Of a stretch of DNA of 64,000 nt, positions 55,222 through 63,998 are shown one piece after another (positions within the stretch are counted from its first letter, which is position 1; each line of letters opens with the position of its first letter). The position numbers and the translations under genes were made by a program. Origin of the DNA: Arcticibacterium luteifluviistationis (GTDB lineage Bacteria; Bacteroidota; Bacteroidia; Cytophagales; Spirosomataceae); assembly GCF_003258705.1 (NCBI RefSeq), contig NZ_CP029480.1, positions 4,278,001 to 4,342,000 of the forward strand. Reading direction: 5' to 3'. Below the pieces are notes generated by a model, which made no database searches, was not told the DNA's origin, and was given only the letters and a program-made list of their open reading frames with translations.

Positions 55222-55361
55222 AAGCCATCTCAGTAAAATAAAAATCGTTACAAATTACCTTAATATAATTATATTTACTATTTGTGAAATAGGAAATATC
55301 TATGAAAAAGGTTGCAAAATATGCTCAGACTGATTTATTTGCCGAACGATTTTAATAATTA

Positions 55362-55373
55362 GCGAATATTCGC
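55362..55373. promoter_or_regulatory. 12-base palindrome upstream of ilvD
   Basis: GCGAATATTCGC, a perfect palindrome 21 bases before the ilvD ATG, in an otherwise AT-rich leader. It could be an operator for the ilv operon; no regulator is identified. Confidence 0.4.
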
Positions 55374-55393
55374 AGCTAGCGAAACTTGAAATA

Positions 55394-57079
55394 ATGTCTG
55401 AAAATCTTAACAAATACAGCAAAACGCTTACTCAGGAAGTAAGTAACCCAGCAGCACAAGCAATGCTTTATGCCATTGGCATGACAGAAGAGGATATGAA
55501 AAAACCTCAGATAGGAATTGCAAGTACAGGCTATGAGGGAAATCCATGTAATATTCATTTGAACGGTCTTTCTGTTCATGTGAAAAAAGGTATCCAAGCG
55601 AATGACATGGTTGGTCTTATTTTTCACACTATTGGTGTCTCTGACGGGATGACTAATGGAAACGACGGAATGAGTTATTCGCTCCCGAGTAGAGATATTA
55701 TAGCGGACTCTATAGAGAATGTAGTAGCGGCTCAGTGGTATGACGGTGTAATAGCTGTAGTAGGTTGTGATAAAAATATGCCTGGTGCTATTATGGCCAT
55801 GGCGAGACTAAACCGCCCAGCCATTATGATGTATGGTGGTACGGTAAGAACAGGAAACTGGAAAGGAAAGAAATTAGATATAGTTTCGGCTTTTGAGGCC
55901 TACGGTCAAAAAGTAGCTGGGACAATTTCTGAAGAAGATTATAAAGGAGTTATTCAAAACGCAATTCCTGGTCAAGGAGCGTGTGGAGGTATGTATACGG
56001 CTAACACGATGGCTTCATCTATTGAAGCTTTAGGTTTAAGTATGCCTGATAATGCATGTTACCCAGCAACACACCAAGGGAAAACACAAGAGTGTATTGA
56101 CTTAGGTGCTGCTATGAAAAACCTTTTGGAGAAGCAGATTTTGCCAAAAGATATTTTGAGCAGAAAGTCATTAGAAAACGCTTTGACTATAGTAATGGCA
56201 TTGGGTGGTTCTACTAATGCTGTATTGCATTATTTAGCCATTGCCCATTCTGCAGGAATTCCATTGACGTTGGATGATATTCAGGCTGTTTCAGACAGAA
56301 CTCCTTTTATAGCTGACCTTAAACCTTCTGGGAAGTACTTCATGGAAGATATTTTAGAGTTAGGTGGAGTACCTGCAATCATGAAATACCTTCATAAGAA
56401 AGGTTTGATTCATGGGGAATGTATGACTGTGACAGGTAAAACCGTTGCGGAGAATTTAGAAGCTGCACCTGATTTAGATTTTGACGCTCAGTCTATCATT
56501 AGACCGTTGGAGAATCCAATTAAATCTTCAGGACATATCCAAATCATGTATGGTAACCTTGCTGAGAATGGTGGTGTTGCTAAAATTACCGGAAAGGAAG
56601 GAATGAAGTTTGAAGGTCCTGCTAAGGTTTGCGACAAAGAAGAAGATATGTTAGAGGCGTTTGCCAATGGTGAAATAAAGGAAGGGCAAGTTGTGGTAAT
56701 CAGGTATGAAGGCCCAAGAGGAGGTCCAGGAATGCCAGAAATGCTTAAGCCTACTGCTGCTGTAATGGGAGCTGGCTTAGGAGATAAAGTTGCTATGATT
56801 ACTGATGGTCGTTTTTCTGGGGGAACCCATGGTTTTGTGGTTGGTCATATTTCTCCTGAAGCTTATGAAGGTGGAACACTCGCTTTAGTAGAAGATGGTG
56901 ATTTGATTACTATTGATGCGGACAGTAGAGAATTGAAATTACACGTTTCTGAAGAAATTTTGGCCGAGAGGCGTAAGAATTGGAAACCGTTAACACCTCC
57001 TTTTATAGAGCAAGGTGTATTGAGAAAATACTATAAAACTGTTTCAGCGGCTCATGAGGGCTGCGTAACAGATAAATAA
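55394..57079 (+). CDS. ilvD: Dihydroxy-acid dehydratase
   Basis: 561 residues, full length. Fe-S ligand cysteines C52 (NPCNIHL), C125 (GCDKNMPG) and C197 ([12 protein letters not shown]) are all present, as is the C-terminal [19 protein letters not shown]. It makes the 2-keto acids of valine and isoleucine. First gene of the ilv operon; ilvB follows after 21 bases. Confidence 0.97.
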   Translation: MSENLNKYSKTLTQEVSNPAAQAMLYAIGMTEEDMKKPQIGIASTGYEGNPCNIHLNGLSVHVKKGIQANDMVGLIFHTIGVSDGMTNGNDGMSYSLPSRDIIADSIENVVAAQWYDGVIAVVGCDKNMPGAIMAMARLNRPAIMMYGGTVRTGNWKGKKLDIVSAFEAYGQKVAGTISEEDYKGVIQNAIPGQGACGGMYTANTMASSIEALGLSMPDNACYPATHQGKTQECIDLGAAMKNLLEKQILPKDILSRKSLENALTIVMALGGSTNAVLHYLAIAHSAGIPLTLDDIQAVSDRTPFIADLKPSGKYFMEDILELGGVPAIMKYLHKKGLIHGECMTVTGKTVAENLEAAPDLDFDAQSIIRPLENPIKSSGHIQIMYGNLAENGGVAKITGKEGMKFEGPAKVCDKEEDMLEAFANGEIKEGQVVVIRYEGPRGGPGMPEMLKPTAAVMGAGLGDKVAMITDGRFSGGTHGFVVGHISPEAYEGGTLALVEDGDLITIDADSRELKLHVSEEILAERRKNWKPLTPPFIEQGVLRKYYKTVSAAHEGCVTDK

Positions 57080-57100
57080 TTCATTTAAAAATATACTACC

Positions 57101-58840
57101 ATGGCAACAACAGCTGAAATCATGGAAGAGAAGAAGGTAGAAGGTAAAGTAGAACTTATTTCAGGAAGTCAGGCATTAATGGAATGCTTTATTCAGGAAG
57201 GGGTAGATACTATCTTCGGTTATCCAGGAGGAGCTATCATGCCTATTTATGATGCCCTTTATGACTATACAGACAGAATAGAGCATATTCTGGTTCGTCA
57301 CGAACAAGGTGCTTCTCACGCTGCCGAAGGCTACGCCCGAAGCAGTGGTAGAGTAGGGGTTTGTATGGCAACTTCAGGCCCTGGTGCTACTAACTTGGTT
57401 ACGGGAATAGCTGATGCTATTATTGACTGTACGCCTATGGTGGCTATTACTGGTCAAGTGGCATCTAATCTTTTGGGAACAGATGCATTCCAAGAAACGG
57501 ATGTTATTGGAATTACAGCACCAGTTTGTAAGTGGAATTACCAAATTGTAGACCCTAATGAGATTCCTGAAATCTTAGCGAAAGCTTTTTATATAGCTAG
57601 AGCTGGAAAACCAGGTCCTGTGCTAATTGACATCACGAAAGATGCTCAAATATCTTTGATGTCTAAGCCTTTTGAATATAAAAAGGTAGAAGGCTTACCT
57701 GGGTATCACCCAAGAACAGTTCCTAAAATGGAACAGGTTGAAAAGGCCGCTGAATTAATCAATAATGCTAAGAAGCCATACATTTTGGTAGGTCATGGTG
57801 TGTTGATTTCGGAAGCAATGGAAGAGTTTAGGGAATTGGTAGAGCAAGGGGATATTCCTGTGGGAAGTACGCTTCTTGGCTTATCGGCTCTGTCTATTGA
57901 GCACCCAAACTATATGGGTTGGCTGGGAATGCATGGTATGTATGCCCCAAATGTAATGACAGATGAATGCGACGTTTTGATTGCTATCGGAATGCGTTTT
58001 GATGACCGAGTTACTGGTGATGCTACGCTTTTTGCGAAGCAAGCGAAGATAGTTCACATAGAAGTAGACCCAGCAGAAATTGACAAAATAAAAAGAGCAG
58101 ATGCTCCAGTTGTTGGTGATGCAAAAGAAGCTTTAAAACTTCTTAATCCTTTAATTGAGAAGAAGGAGCGTGCTGCTTGGAAAAAAGAATTCCGCGATTT
58201 AGAAGCTGCGGAATATGAGGCAGTAACTGCGAGAGATTTAAAAAAAGAAGGTAAGATAAAAATGGCTGAGGTTGTCAGAATGGTTTCTGACAAAACTAAT
58301 GGTGAGGCCTGTGTGGTAGTAGACGTAGGGCAACACCAAATGGTGACAGCCAGGTACTATGACTTTAAAAAACCACATTCTTATATAGCTTCTGGTGGTT
58401 TAGGAACAATGGGTTTCGCACTTCCAGCGGCTTTTGGTGCCAAAATGGGTGCTCCTGAAAGAGAAGTAGTTGCCTTCATTGGTGATGGTTGTTTTCAGAT
58501 GACTATTCAAGAATTAGGAACAATTGCTCAAAAAGGACTTCCGGTGAAGATTATTATTTTGAATAATAACTTCTTAGGAATGGTGCGTCAGTGGCAACAG
58601 CTGTTTTTTGATAGAAGATATTCTTTTGTTGAATTACAAAACCCAGACTTTATCATGATAGGTAAAGGTTTTGGAATTGACGGTCATAAATGTGAGGAAA
58701 GAGCAGATTTGTCTGATTCTTTGGATAAGCTTTTAAACTCAGAAGGCTCTTACTTACTGGAAGTAGTTTGTGAAAAAGAAGAAAATGTGTTCCCAATGGT
58801 GCCCGCAGGAACGAGTGTGTCGGAAATACGATTGAAGTAG
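57101..58840 (+). CDS. ilvB: Acetolactate synthase, large (catalytic) subunit
   Basis: 579 residues, TPP-dependent. Catalytic glutamate E68 in RHEQGASHAAEGYARSSG, ATSGPGATN, and the TPP-Mg motif GDGCFQMTIQELG...NNN near 455-487. Works with the IlvN subunit at 59282. A four-helix-bundle gene separates the two subunits, which are normally adjacent. Confidence 0.97.
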   Translation: MATTAEIMEEKKVEGKVELISGSQALMECFIQEGVDTIFGYPGGAIMPIYDALYDYTDRIEHILVRHEQGASHAAEGYARSSGRVGVCMATSGPGATNLVTGIADAIIDCTPMVAITGQVASNLLGTDAFQETDVIGITAPVCKWNYQIVDPNEIPEILAKAFYIARAGKPGPVLIDITKDAQISLMSKPFEYKKVEGLPGYHPRTVPKMEQVEKAAELINNAKKPYILVGHGVLISEAMEEFRELVEQGDIPVGSTLLGLSALSIEHPNYMGWLGMHGMYAPNVMTDECDVLIAIGMRFDDRVTGDATLFAKQAKIVHIEVDPAEIDKIKRADAPVVGDAKEALKLLNPLIEKKERAAWKKEFRDLEAAEYEAVTARDLKKEGKIKMAEVVRMVSDKTNGEACVVVDVGQHQMVTARYYDFKKPHSYIASGGLGTMGFALPAAFGAKMGAPEREVVAFIGDGCFQMTIQELGTIAQKGLPVKIIILNNNFLGMVRQWQQLFFDRRYSFVELQNPDFIMIGKGFGIDGHKCEERADLSDSLDKLLNSEGSYLLEVVCEKEENVFPMVPAGTSVSEIRLK

Positions 58841-58853
58841 ACTTTTTGATAAT

Positions 58854-58877
58854 GGATATTCGAGTATTGGATATTGG
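58854..58877. repeat. Left imperfect inverted repeat bracketing the four-helix-bundle gene
   Basis: 24 bases starting GGATATTCGAGTATTGG that match the reverse complement of 59249-59272 at 18 of 24 positions, including nine consecutive bases (GATATTCGA). It lies 14 bases after the ilvB stop. Confidence 0.6.
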
Positions 58878-58885
58878 TTGAGTTA

Positions 58886-59245
58886 ATGAAATCGTATCAA
58901 GACCTAGATGTTTGGAAGAAAAGCAGAAAACTAGTATCTGAAATTTATCAAGTTACAAGCAGTTTTCCGGATAATGAGAAGTTTGGATTGGTGTCTCAAA
59001 TGCGTAGAGCAAGTGTTTCGATACCGTCAAATTTGGCTGAAGGGCATGGGAGGAGATATAATAAAGAAAAAGTAAGATTTATTCTTATTTCAAGAGGGTC
59101 AATTTATGAATTAGAGACTCAGTTGTATTTGAGTTATGATTTAGGCTTTATTGAAGAGGGTAGAATGAATGAAGTTTTAGAATTAAGTAAAGATGTTAAG
59201 ATGATGATGGGTGGACTGATAAAGTTTTTAGAGAAGCAGGACTAA
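58886..59245 (+). CDS. Four-helix-bundle protein (S23/IVS-encoded type)
   Basis: 119 residues from the ATG at 58886 (a TTG would add four). The start KSYQDLDVWKKSRKLVSEIYQ, the central QMRRASVSIPSNLAEGHGR and ISRGSIYELETQLYLSYDL are diagnostic of the family first known from 23S rRNA intervening sequences and common as free genes in Bacteroidota. It is basic-acidic mixed, soluble, and related to the Avd accessory fold of diversity-generating retroelements. It sits inside the ilv operon, bracketed by imperfect inverted repeats, which suggests insertion. Function unknown. Confidence 0.9.
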   Translation: MKSYQDLDVWKKSRKLVSEIYQVTSSFPDNEKFGLVSQMRRASVSIPSNLAEGHGRRYNKEKVRFILISRGSIYELETQLYLSYDLGFIEEGRMNEVLELSKDVKMMMGGLIKFLEKQD

Positions 59246-59248
59246 TAT

Positions 59249-59272
59249 CTCATATCTATTAATCGAATATCG
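59249..59272. repeat. Right imperfect inverted repeat after the four-helix-bundle gene
   Basis: Partner of 58854-58877, beginning 4 bases after the stop codon and containing TCGAATATC. Confidence 0.6.
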
Positions 59273-59281
59273 AACTATAAA

Positions 59282-59818
59282 ATGAAGACATATACTATAT
59301 GCGTATTTACGGAGAATAGCATCGGCTTGTTAAACAAGATTACGATTATTTTCACACGCAGAAGATTGAATATTGAGAGTTTGACTGTTTCTGAAACAGA
59401 AAGAAAGGGCGTCTCTCGTTTTACCATTGTTATTAAGCATGACCAGCGTGAAGCTGTAGAGAAACTGGTAAGACAGATTAGAAAAGTAGTGGAGGTTTTA
59501 GCTGTTTTTGGTTACCTGAATGAAGATATCGTTTATAATGAAATAGCGATGTTTAAAATTCCTACGCCTTTAGATTCTACGCCTTTGGATATGGAAACTA
59601 TAAACCGTGTTCATAAAGCTTATTTAGTTTATTGGGGACTAGATTATATGGTACTTCAAAAGACAGGAACGGAGGAGGAGATTTTTGATTTCTTCAAATA
59701 CATTAAGCCTTTCGGGATTTTAGAGTTTATTCGTTCAGGAAGAATTGCGGTGGGTAAAACACCTAAAGGATTGGTAGAATATCTGCCAGAAGATACAGAG
59801 TGGGAGTATTTGGTATAG
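59282..59818 (+). CDS. ilvN: Acetolactate synthase, small (regulatory) subunit
   Basis: 178 residues. N-terminal ACT domain (TYTICVFTENSIGLLNKITI ... RRRLNIESLTVSETE) and a C-terminal subunit domain (residues ~95-178). It activates IlvB and confers valine feedback. Placed after the four-helix-bundle gene rather than directly after ilvB. Confidence 0.93.
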   Translation: MKTYTICVFTENSIGLLNKITIIFTRRRLNIESLTVSETERKGVSRFTIVIKHDQREAVEKLVRQIRKVVEVLAVFGYLNEDIVYNEIAMFKIPTPLDSTPLDMETINRVHKAYLVYWGLDYMVLQKTGTEEEIFDFFKYIKPFGILEFIRSGRIAVGKTPKGLVEYLPEDTEWEYLV

Positions 59819-59855
59819 GTATGGCCTCAGAAAACATTTAAGCATTTAGTCAAAA

Positions 59856-61031
59856 ATGACACATACCATACGAAAAGGGTTTTTAGCAGGCTTTACGCTA
59901 TTAATATTTGGGGTGCTGTTTTTTACAGCATGTAAGAAAAAAGTAGAGCCTGTTCCAAATCGAGCTCCAGAACCTTTTCAGGTGGAGGTTACTTTGGAAG
60001 AAGATGGAACCACAGTAAACCTAAACTGGAGCAAAGCCATAGATCCAGATGACGATGTAGTGAGCTATACGGTAGTTTTGGGAGATACTTTAGCTAAGAG
60101 CCTTACGGATACTACATTTAGAATAACGGACCTCGGCTATGACTATATCAAAGATGGCAAAGTGATAGCAAATGATTCTGCAGGATTAAGCAGCGAAGTT
60201 ACTTTTTCAGTTAGTACTTCTGAAAATCCATTTCTTGCAATACCTGATGTTAATTTTGAGAAATATTTGGTAGATAATAAAATTGATAAGGATGGAAAGG
60301 TAAATGGCAAAATGGCCATAGAAGATACGAAGGGGGTTACAAAGATAGATTGTAACAGTTTGGGAATAAGTAGCCTTGAAGGTATTGAGAGGTTTACTGA
60401 TTTGCAAGAGTTGTATTGCTTTGATAATCGACTTACCAGTTTAGATGTAAATAGTAATTTAAATCTAAAAGAGTTGTCTTGCGATTCTACTTATCTTACG
60501 AGTTTGGATGTGAGTAATAATGTAAACTTGGAGGTATTGCGTTGCAGTGTTAATTCCCTTACAAGTTTGGATGTAAGTAAAAATCTAAATTTGGAAGAAT
60601 TGTTTTTCCCTTATAATTCCCTTACGAGTTTGGATGTAAGCAAAAATGTAAATTTGAAGGCATTGTATTCCAGTGGCAATTCCCTTTCAAGTTTGGATGT
60701 GAGTAATAATGTAAATTTGGAAATATTGAATTGTAGTGTTAATTCCCTTACAAGTTTGGATGTAAGCAGAAATGTAAATTTGAAGATATTGGGTTGCGGT
60801 GTTAATTTCCTTACAAGTTTGGATTTAAGCAAAAATCTAAATTTGGAAAACTTGTTTTGTATTTTTAATTCCCTCACGAATTTGGATTTAAGCAAAAATG
60901 GAAATTTGAGATATTTGTCCAGCCGAAATAATTCCGAATTAAGTACCATTTGTGTTTCGGATGTAGCTAAGGCAAAAGCAGAAGAATATTGGTACAAAGA
61001 CGAAACCGCGGAGTATAAAGTGTGTGATTAA
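59856..61031 (+). CDS. Leucine-rich-repeat lipoprotein with fibronectin III-like domain
   Basis: 391 residues. Signal peptide with lipobox FFTAC (C26), then a fibronectin type III-like domain (~36-120), a PDVNFEKYLVDNKID linker (~130-145) and eight 21-residue leucine-rich repeats (residues 182-349) of consensus NLxxLxCxxNSLTSLDVSxNV. A short C-terminal tail ends YKVCD. It is expected on the outer membrane surface, for protein or ligand binding. It sits between ilvN and ilvC with no metabolic link, so its place is odd. Confidence 0.88.
   Translation: MTHTIRKGFLAGFTLLIFGVLFFTACKKKVEPVPNRAPEPFQVEVTLEEDGTTVNLNWSKAIDPDDDVVSYTVVLGDTLAKSLTDTTFRITDLGYDYIKDGKVIANDSAGLSSEVTFSVSTSENPFLAIPDVNFEKYLVDNKIDKDGKVNGKMAIEDTKGVTKIDCNSLGISSLEGIERFTDLQELYCFDNRLTSLDVNSNLNLKELSCDSTYLTSLDVSNNVNLEVLRCSVNSLTSLDVSKNLNLEELFFPYNSLTSLDVSKNVNLKALYSSGNSLSSLDVSNNVNLEILNCSVNSLTSLDVSRNVNLKILGCGVNFLTSLDLSKNLNLENLFCIFNSLTNLDLSKNGNLRYLSSRNNSELSTICVSDVAKAKAEEYWYKDETAEYKVCD
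60399..60902 (+). repeat. Eight tandem 63-bp units inside the LRR gene
   Basis: Exactly 504 bases, eight in-frame 63-bp units encoding the leucine-rich repeats. The CTTACAAGTTTGGATGTAAG stretch recurs with few changes, so the array could expand or contract by recombination. Confidence 0.85.
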
Positions 61032-61186
61032 AAGGAAGATATTGGACAAGCATCATAAGGTATCGCTTGTAGGTTAATTAGCAATTAGTAATAAGGTTTT
61101 TTTCAGTAGTTTTACTGCTCGAAAAATGATAAACCGATTTTTATAGATTATCATAACATTAAGTATTTATAAATTAGATTTAAATA

Positions 61187-62230
61187 ATGGCAAAGTTAAA
61201 TTTTGGTGGTGTTGAAGAGGAAGTTGTAACAAGAGAAGAATTTCCTTTAGAAAAAGCAAGAGAAATCCTTAGCGATCAAACTATCGCTGTAATTGGTTAC
61301 GGTGTACAAGGTCCTGGTCAAGCAATGAACATGAGAGACAATGGTCTTAATGTGATTGTAGGTCAGCGTAAGGGTAAAACATTTGATAAAGCAGTGGCTG
61401 ACGGATGGGTTCCTGGCGAAACTTTATTTGAAATTGAAGAAGCTCTTGCAAAGGGTACAATTATCTGTTATTTACTTTCAGATGCGGCTCAAATTGAACT
61501 TTGGCCTACCGTTAAGAAGCACCTTACTCCAGGTAAGTCGCTTTATTTCTCTCATGGTTTTGGTATTACTTATAAAGAGAAAACAGGTATCGTTCCTCCA
61601 GCAGATGTAGATGTATTCTTAACAGCACCTAAAGGTTCTGGAACATCTCTTCGTCGTTTATTCGTAGCAGGAAAAGGTTTGAACTCTTCTTTTGCAGTTT
61701 ACCAAGACGCTACGGGTAATGCTCGTAACAAATGTATCGCTATGGGTATTGGTGTTGGTTCTGGATATTTATTCGAAACTAACTTCTATAACGAAGTAAC
61801 ATCTGACCTTACTGGTGAGCGTGGAACTTTGATGGGATGTATCCAAGGTATATTCGCAGCTCAGTACGAAGTATTAAGAGCAAATGGTCACTCTCCATCT
61901 GAGGCTTTCAATGAAACAGTAGAAGAGCTTACTCAGTCTCTTATGCCTTTAGTAGCTGAAAACGGAATGGATTGGATGTATGCTAACTGTTCTACTACAG
62001 CTCAGCGTGGTGCACTAGACTGGTGGAAGCCTTTCCGTGATGCTACTAAGCCAGTTTTTGAGAAACTTTACGAATCTGTAAAATCACAAAACGAAGCTGA
62101 AATTTCTATTACACGTAACTCTCAATCAGATTACCGTGAGAAATTAGAAATCGAATTGGCTGAACTTCGTGACTCTGAAATGTGGAGAGCTGGTAAAACA
62201 GTAAGAAGTCTTCGTCCAGAGAATGCTTAA
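61187..62230 (+). CDS. ilvC: Ketol-acid reductoisomerase
   Basis: 347 residues. NADP-binding GYGVQGPGQ at 37-45 and the acid-rich catalytic region (TSDLTGERGTLMGCIQG) are present. It isomerises and reduces acetolactate and acetohydroxybutyrate. The AT-rich 155-base gap upstream separates it from the LRR gene, so it may have its own promoter. A terminator follows. Confidence 0.96.
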   Translation: MAKLNFGGVEEEVVTREEFPLEKAREILSDQTIAVIGYGVQGPGQAMNMRDNGLNVIVGQRKGKTFDKAVADGWVPGETLFEIEEALAKGTIICYLLSDAAQIELWPTVKKHLTPGKSLYFSHGFGITYKEKTGIVPPADVDVFLTAPKGSGTSLRRLFVAGKGLNSSFAVYQDATGNARNKCIAMGIGVGSGYLFETNFYNEVTSDLTGERGTLMGCIQGIFAAQYEVLRANGHSPSEAFNETVEELTQSLMPLVAENGMDWMYANCSTTAQRGALDWWKPFRDATKPVFEKLYESVKSQNEAEISITRNSQSDYREKLEIELAELRDSEMWRAGKTVRSLRPENA

Positions 62231-62254
62231 GAGATAAGTCTCGATATTATATTT

Positions 62255-62287
62255 AACCAGAAAGGGCTTGTCTCTTTCTGGTTTTTT
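62255..62287 (+). terminator. Terminator after ilvC
   Basis: AACCAGAAAG / CTTTCTGGTT stem with a 9-nt loop and T-run, 24 bases after the ilvC stop. Confidence 0.9.
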
Positions 62288-62330
62288 GTTTTTAAGCTAT
62301 TGATATTTGTGCATCACTTCACGTTCAATT

Positions 62331-63578
62331 ATGAAACTTCCAGAATTAGATAATATATATACCGCTGCAGAACTACTGACAGGCATAGTTACGCACACTC
62401 CTTTACAGCATAATTTAAACCTTTCGGAAAAGTTAGGGGCTAATATTTATTTAAAACGTGAGGACTTGCAGTTGGTGCGTTCATATAAACTAAGAGGTGC
62501 ATATAACAAAATGGCCTCCCTTAGCAAAGATGTTTTAGAGAAAGGGGTAATATGTGCATCGGCAGGAAATCATGCTCAGGGCGTAGCGTGGGCCTGCCAT
62601 AAATTAAAGACGAAGGGTACTATTTTTATGCCTACCACCACACCAGCCCAAAAAATAAAACAAGTAAAGTTTTTCGGTGGAACATGGATAGATATTCAAT
62701 TGGTTGGAGACTCTTTTGATGACGCTTCTGTAGAAGCAAAGGAATATACCACTAAATCTGGTGGAACATTTATTCACCCTTTTGATGATTTACAAGTTAT
62801 AGAAGGTCAAGGGACAGTGGGCCTTGAAATTTTTAAGGATGCTGATTTTAAAATTGATTATGTTTTGTTCGCAATAGGTGGCGGAGGTTTAGCTTCTGGT
62901 ATCTCTACCGTTTTTAGCCAGTTAAGTCCCAGAACCAAGCTTATTGGGGTGGAGCCATCTGGAGCAGCAGCCATGAAGGCATCTATTGATGCTGATGAGC
63001 TTGTTGTTTTGGAAGAAATGGACAAGTTTGTAGATGGAGCTGCCGTGGCAAAAGTAGGGGAGATAACCTTTGATATTTGTAAGAAGAGTCTGTCAAAAGT
63101 CATTCTTGTACCGGAGGGAAAAGTCTGTTCCGTGATTTTAGATTTATACAGTGAAGAGGCTATTGTGGCAGAGCCAGCAGGGGCTTTAAGCATTGCCGCA
63201 CTTTCTGAGGTACAAGACGAAATAAAAGGGAAGAATGTAGTTTGTATTATAGGTGGCGGCAATAACGATATCCTCAGGATGGAGGAAATACGGGAGCGTT
63301 CGCTAATATATGAGGGCTTAAAGCACTATTTCATTATACGCTTTGCTCAAAGAGCAGGAGCCATGAAAGAGTTTTTAGATGATGTACTTAGTCCAACAGA
63401 TGATATTGTGTTTTTCGAATATTCCAAAAAGACGGCTAGAGAAAGAGGACCAGCAATGGTAGGAATCATTATCAAAAAAAGGGAGGATTTTGATGGCCTC
63501 GTCCAAAGGATGGTGGATGCTAGGATAAAATATACCTACATCAATGACAAGCCAGAGTTGTTTGAGTTTTTGGTTTGA
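62331..63578 (+). CDS. ilvA: Threonine ammonia-lyase (biosynthetic)
   Basis: 415 residues from the ATG at 62331; the TTG-started frame would add eight. PLP lysine K53 in SYKLRGAYNK, phosphate loop GGGGLASG near 186, and a single C-terminal ACT-like regulatory domain (~330-415: RAGAMKEFLDDVLSPTDD). It makes 2-oxobutyrate for isoleucine. It follows a terminator, so it is transcribed apart from ilvC. Confidence 0.94.
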   Translation: MKLPELDNIYTAAELLTGIVTHTPLQHNLNLSEKLGANIYLKREDLQLVRSYKLRGAYNKMASLSKDVLEKGVICASAGNHAQGVAWACHKLKTKGTIFMPTTTPAQKIKQVKFFGGTWIDIQLVGDSFDDASVEAKEYTTKSGGTFIHPFDDLQVIEGQGTVGLEIFKDADFKIDYVLFAIGGGGLASGISTVFSQLSPRTKLIGVEPSGAAAMKASIDADELVVLEEMDKFVDGAAVAKVGEITFDICKKSLSKVILVPEGKVCSVILDLYSEEAIVAEPAGALSIAALSEVQDEIKGKNVVCIIGGGNNDILRMEEIRERSLIYEGLKHYFIIRFAQRAGAMKEFLDDVLSPTDDIVFFEYSKKTARERGPAMVGIIIKKREDFDGLVQRMVDARIKYTYINDKPELFEFLV

Positions 63579-63593
63579 TTGGGTTTCGTGGTA

Positions 63594-63811
63594 GAGAAAG
63601 ATTGAAGCTCTCAGGCTTCTCGGTTTCATGGAGAAATGTTTTCTATTCAAATTCAAGCCTTTTAGGCTTGTGAAGACGTTCATTCATCAATTGAATTCAC
63701 GATTTTTCCAGTAGTTTTTTAGTATTTCGAAAACGGAAGCCCCGAGGGATTCAATGTGAATAGAAGAAAAAAGTGGGTATTGTAGCAACCCTGATGGGGT
63801 TGAATTCTATA
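63594..63811. repeat. Hairpin-rich intergenic region (REP-like)
   Basis: Contains hairpins GAAGC/GGCTTC (~63605), CAAGCCT/AGGCTTG (~63655) and CAACCC/GGGTTG (~63787) between ilvA and the minus-strand exonuclease. The style (GCCCCGAGGGATTCAATGTG, GCAACCCTGATGGGGTTG) is that of dispersed intergenic repeats seen in Bacteroidota. No gene seen. Confidence 0.5.
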
Positions 63812-63812
63812 T

Positions 63813-63998
63813 TCATATTTTGAAATCAAGTCCCTTCATCTTCAAATAAAGCTGAGCCAAAACACCGACATCCCTTCCACAATACTCCTTAATCTTTTCT
63901 AAATCATTCTCTTCGTGATAAACACGGTTTACATCAGCCCCAGAAATGTCTGATTTACTGCTTGGGATATCAAAAACTGCGGCTAATAAATCTAATGA
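63813..63998 (-). CDS. 3'-5' exonuclease (DEDD/PolB-like), 5' end outside window
   Basis: Only the last ~61 residues are present, reading SLDLLAAVFDIPSSK at the window edge and ending LYLKMKGLDFKI then TGA. The YCGRDVGVLAQLYL motif is the ExoIII/YxxxD-type final motif of DEDD-family exonucleases of the DnaQ/PolB exonuclease group. The remaining motifs lie beyond the window. Confidence 0.75.
   Translation of the reverse strand, partial: SLDLLAAVFDIPSSKSDISGADVNRVYHEENDLEKIKEYCGRDVGVLAQLYLKMKGLDFKI

Noticed and set aside
58886-59245. rRNA intervening sequence
   Set aside because: The four-helix-bundle family is known from 23S rRNA inserts, but no rRNA gene is present here.
60399-60902. CRISPR-like periodic array
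   Set aside because: Units are contiguous 63-bp coding repeats without spacers, all in frame in one gene.
60611-60997. Minus-strand open frame with repeated peptide motifs
   Set aside because: It is the antisense of the LRR repeats; the repetition follows from the coding strand.
62858-63262. Minus-strand 134-residue frame inside ilvA
   Set aside because: Antisense of a full-length, motif-complete ilvA.
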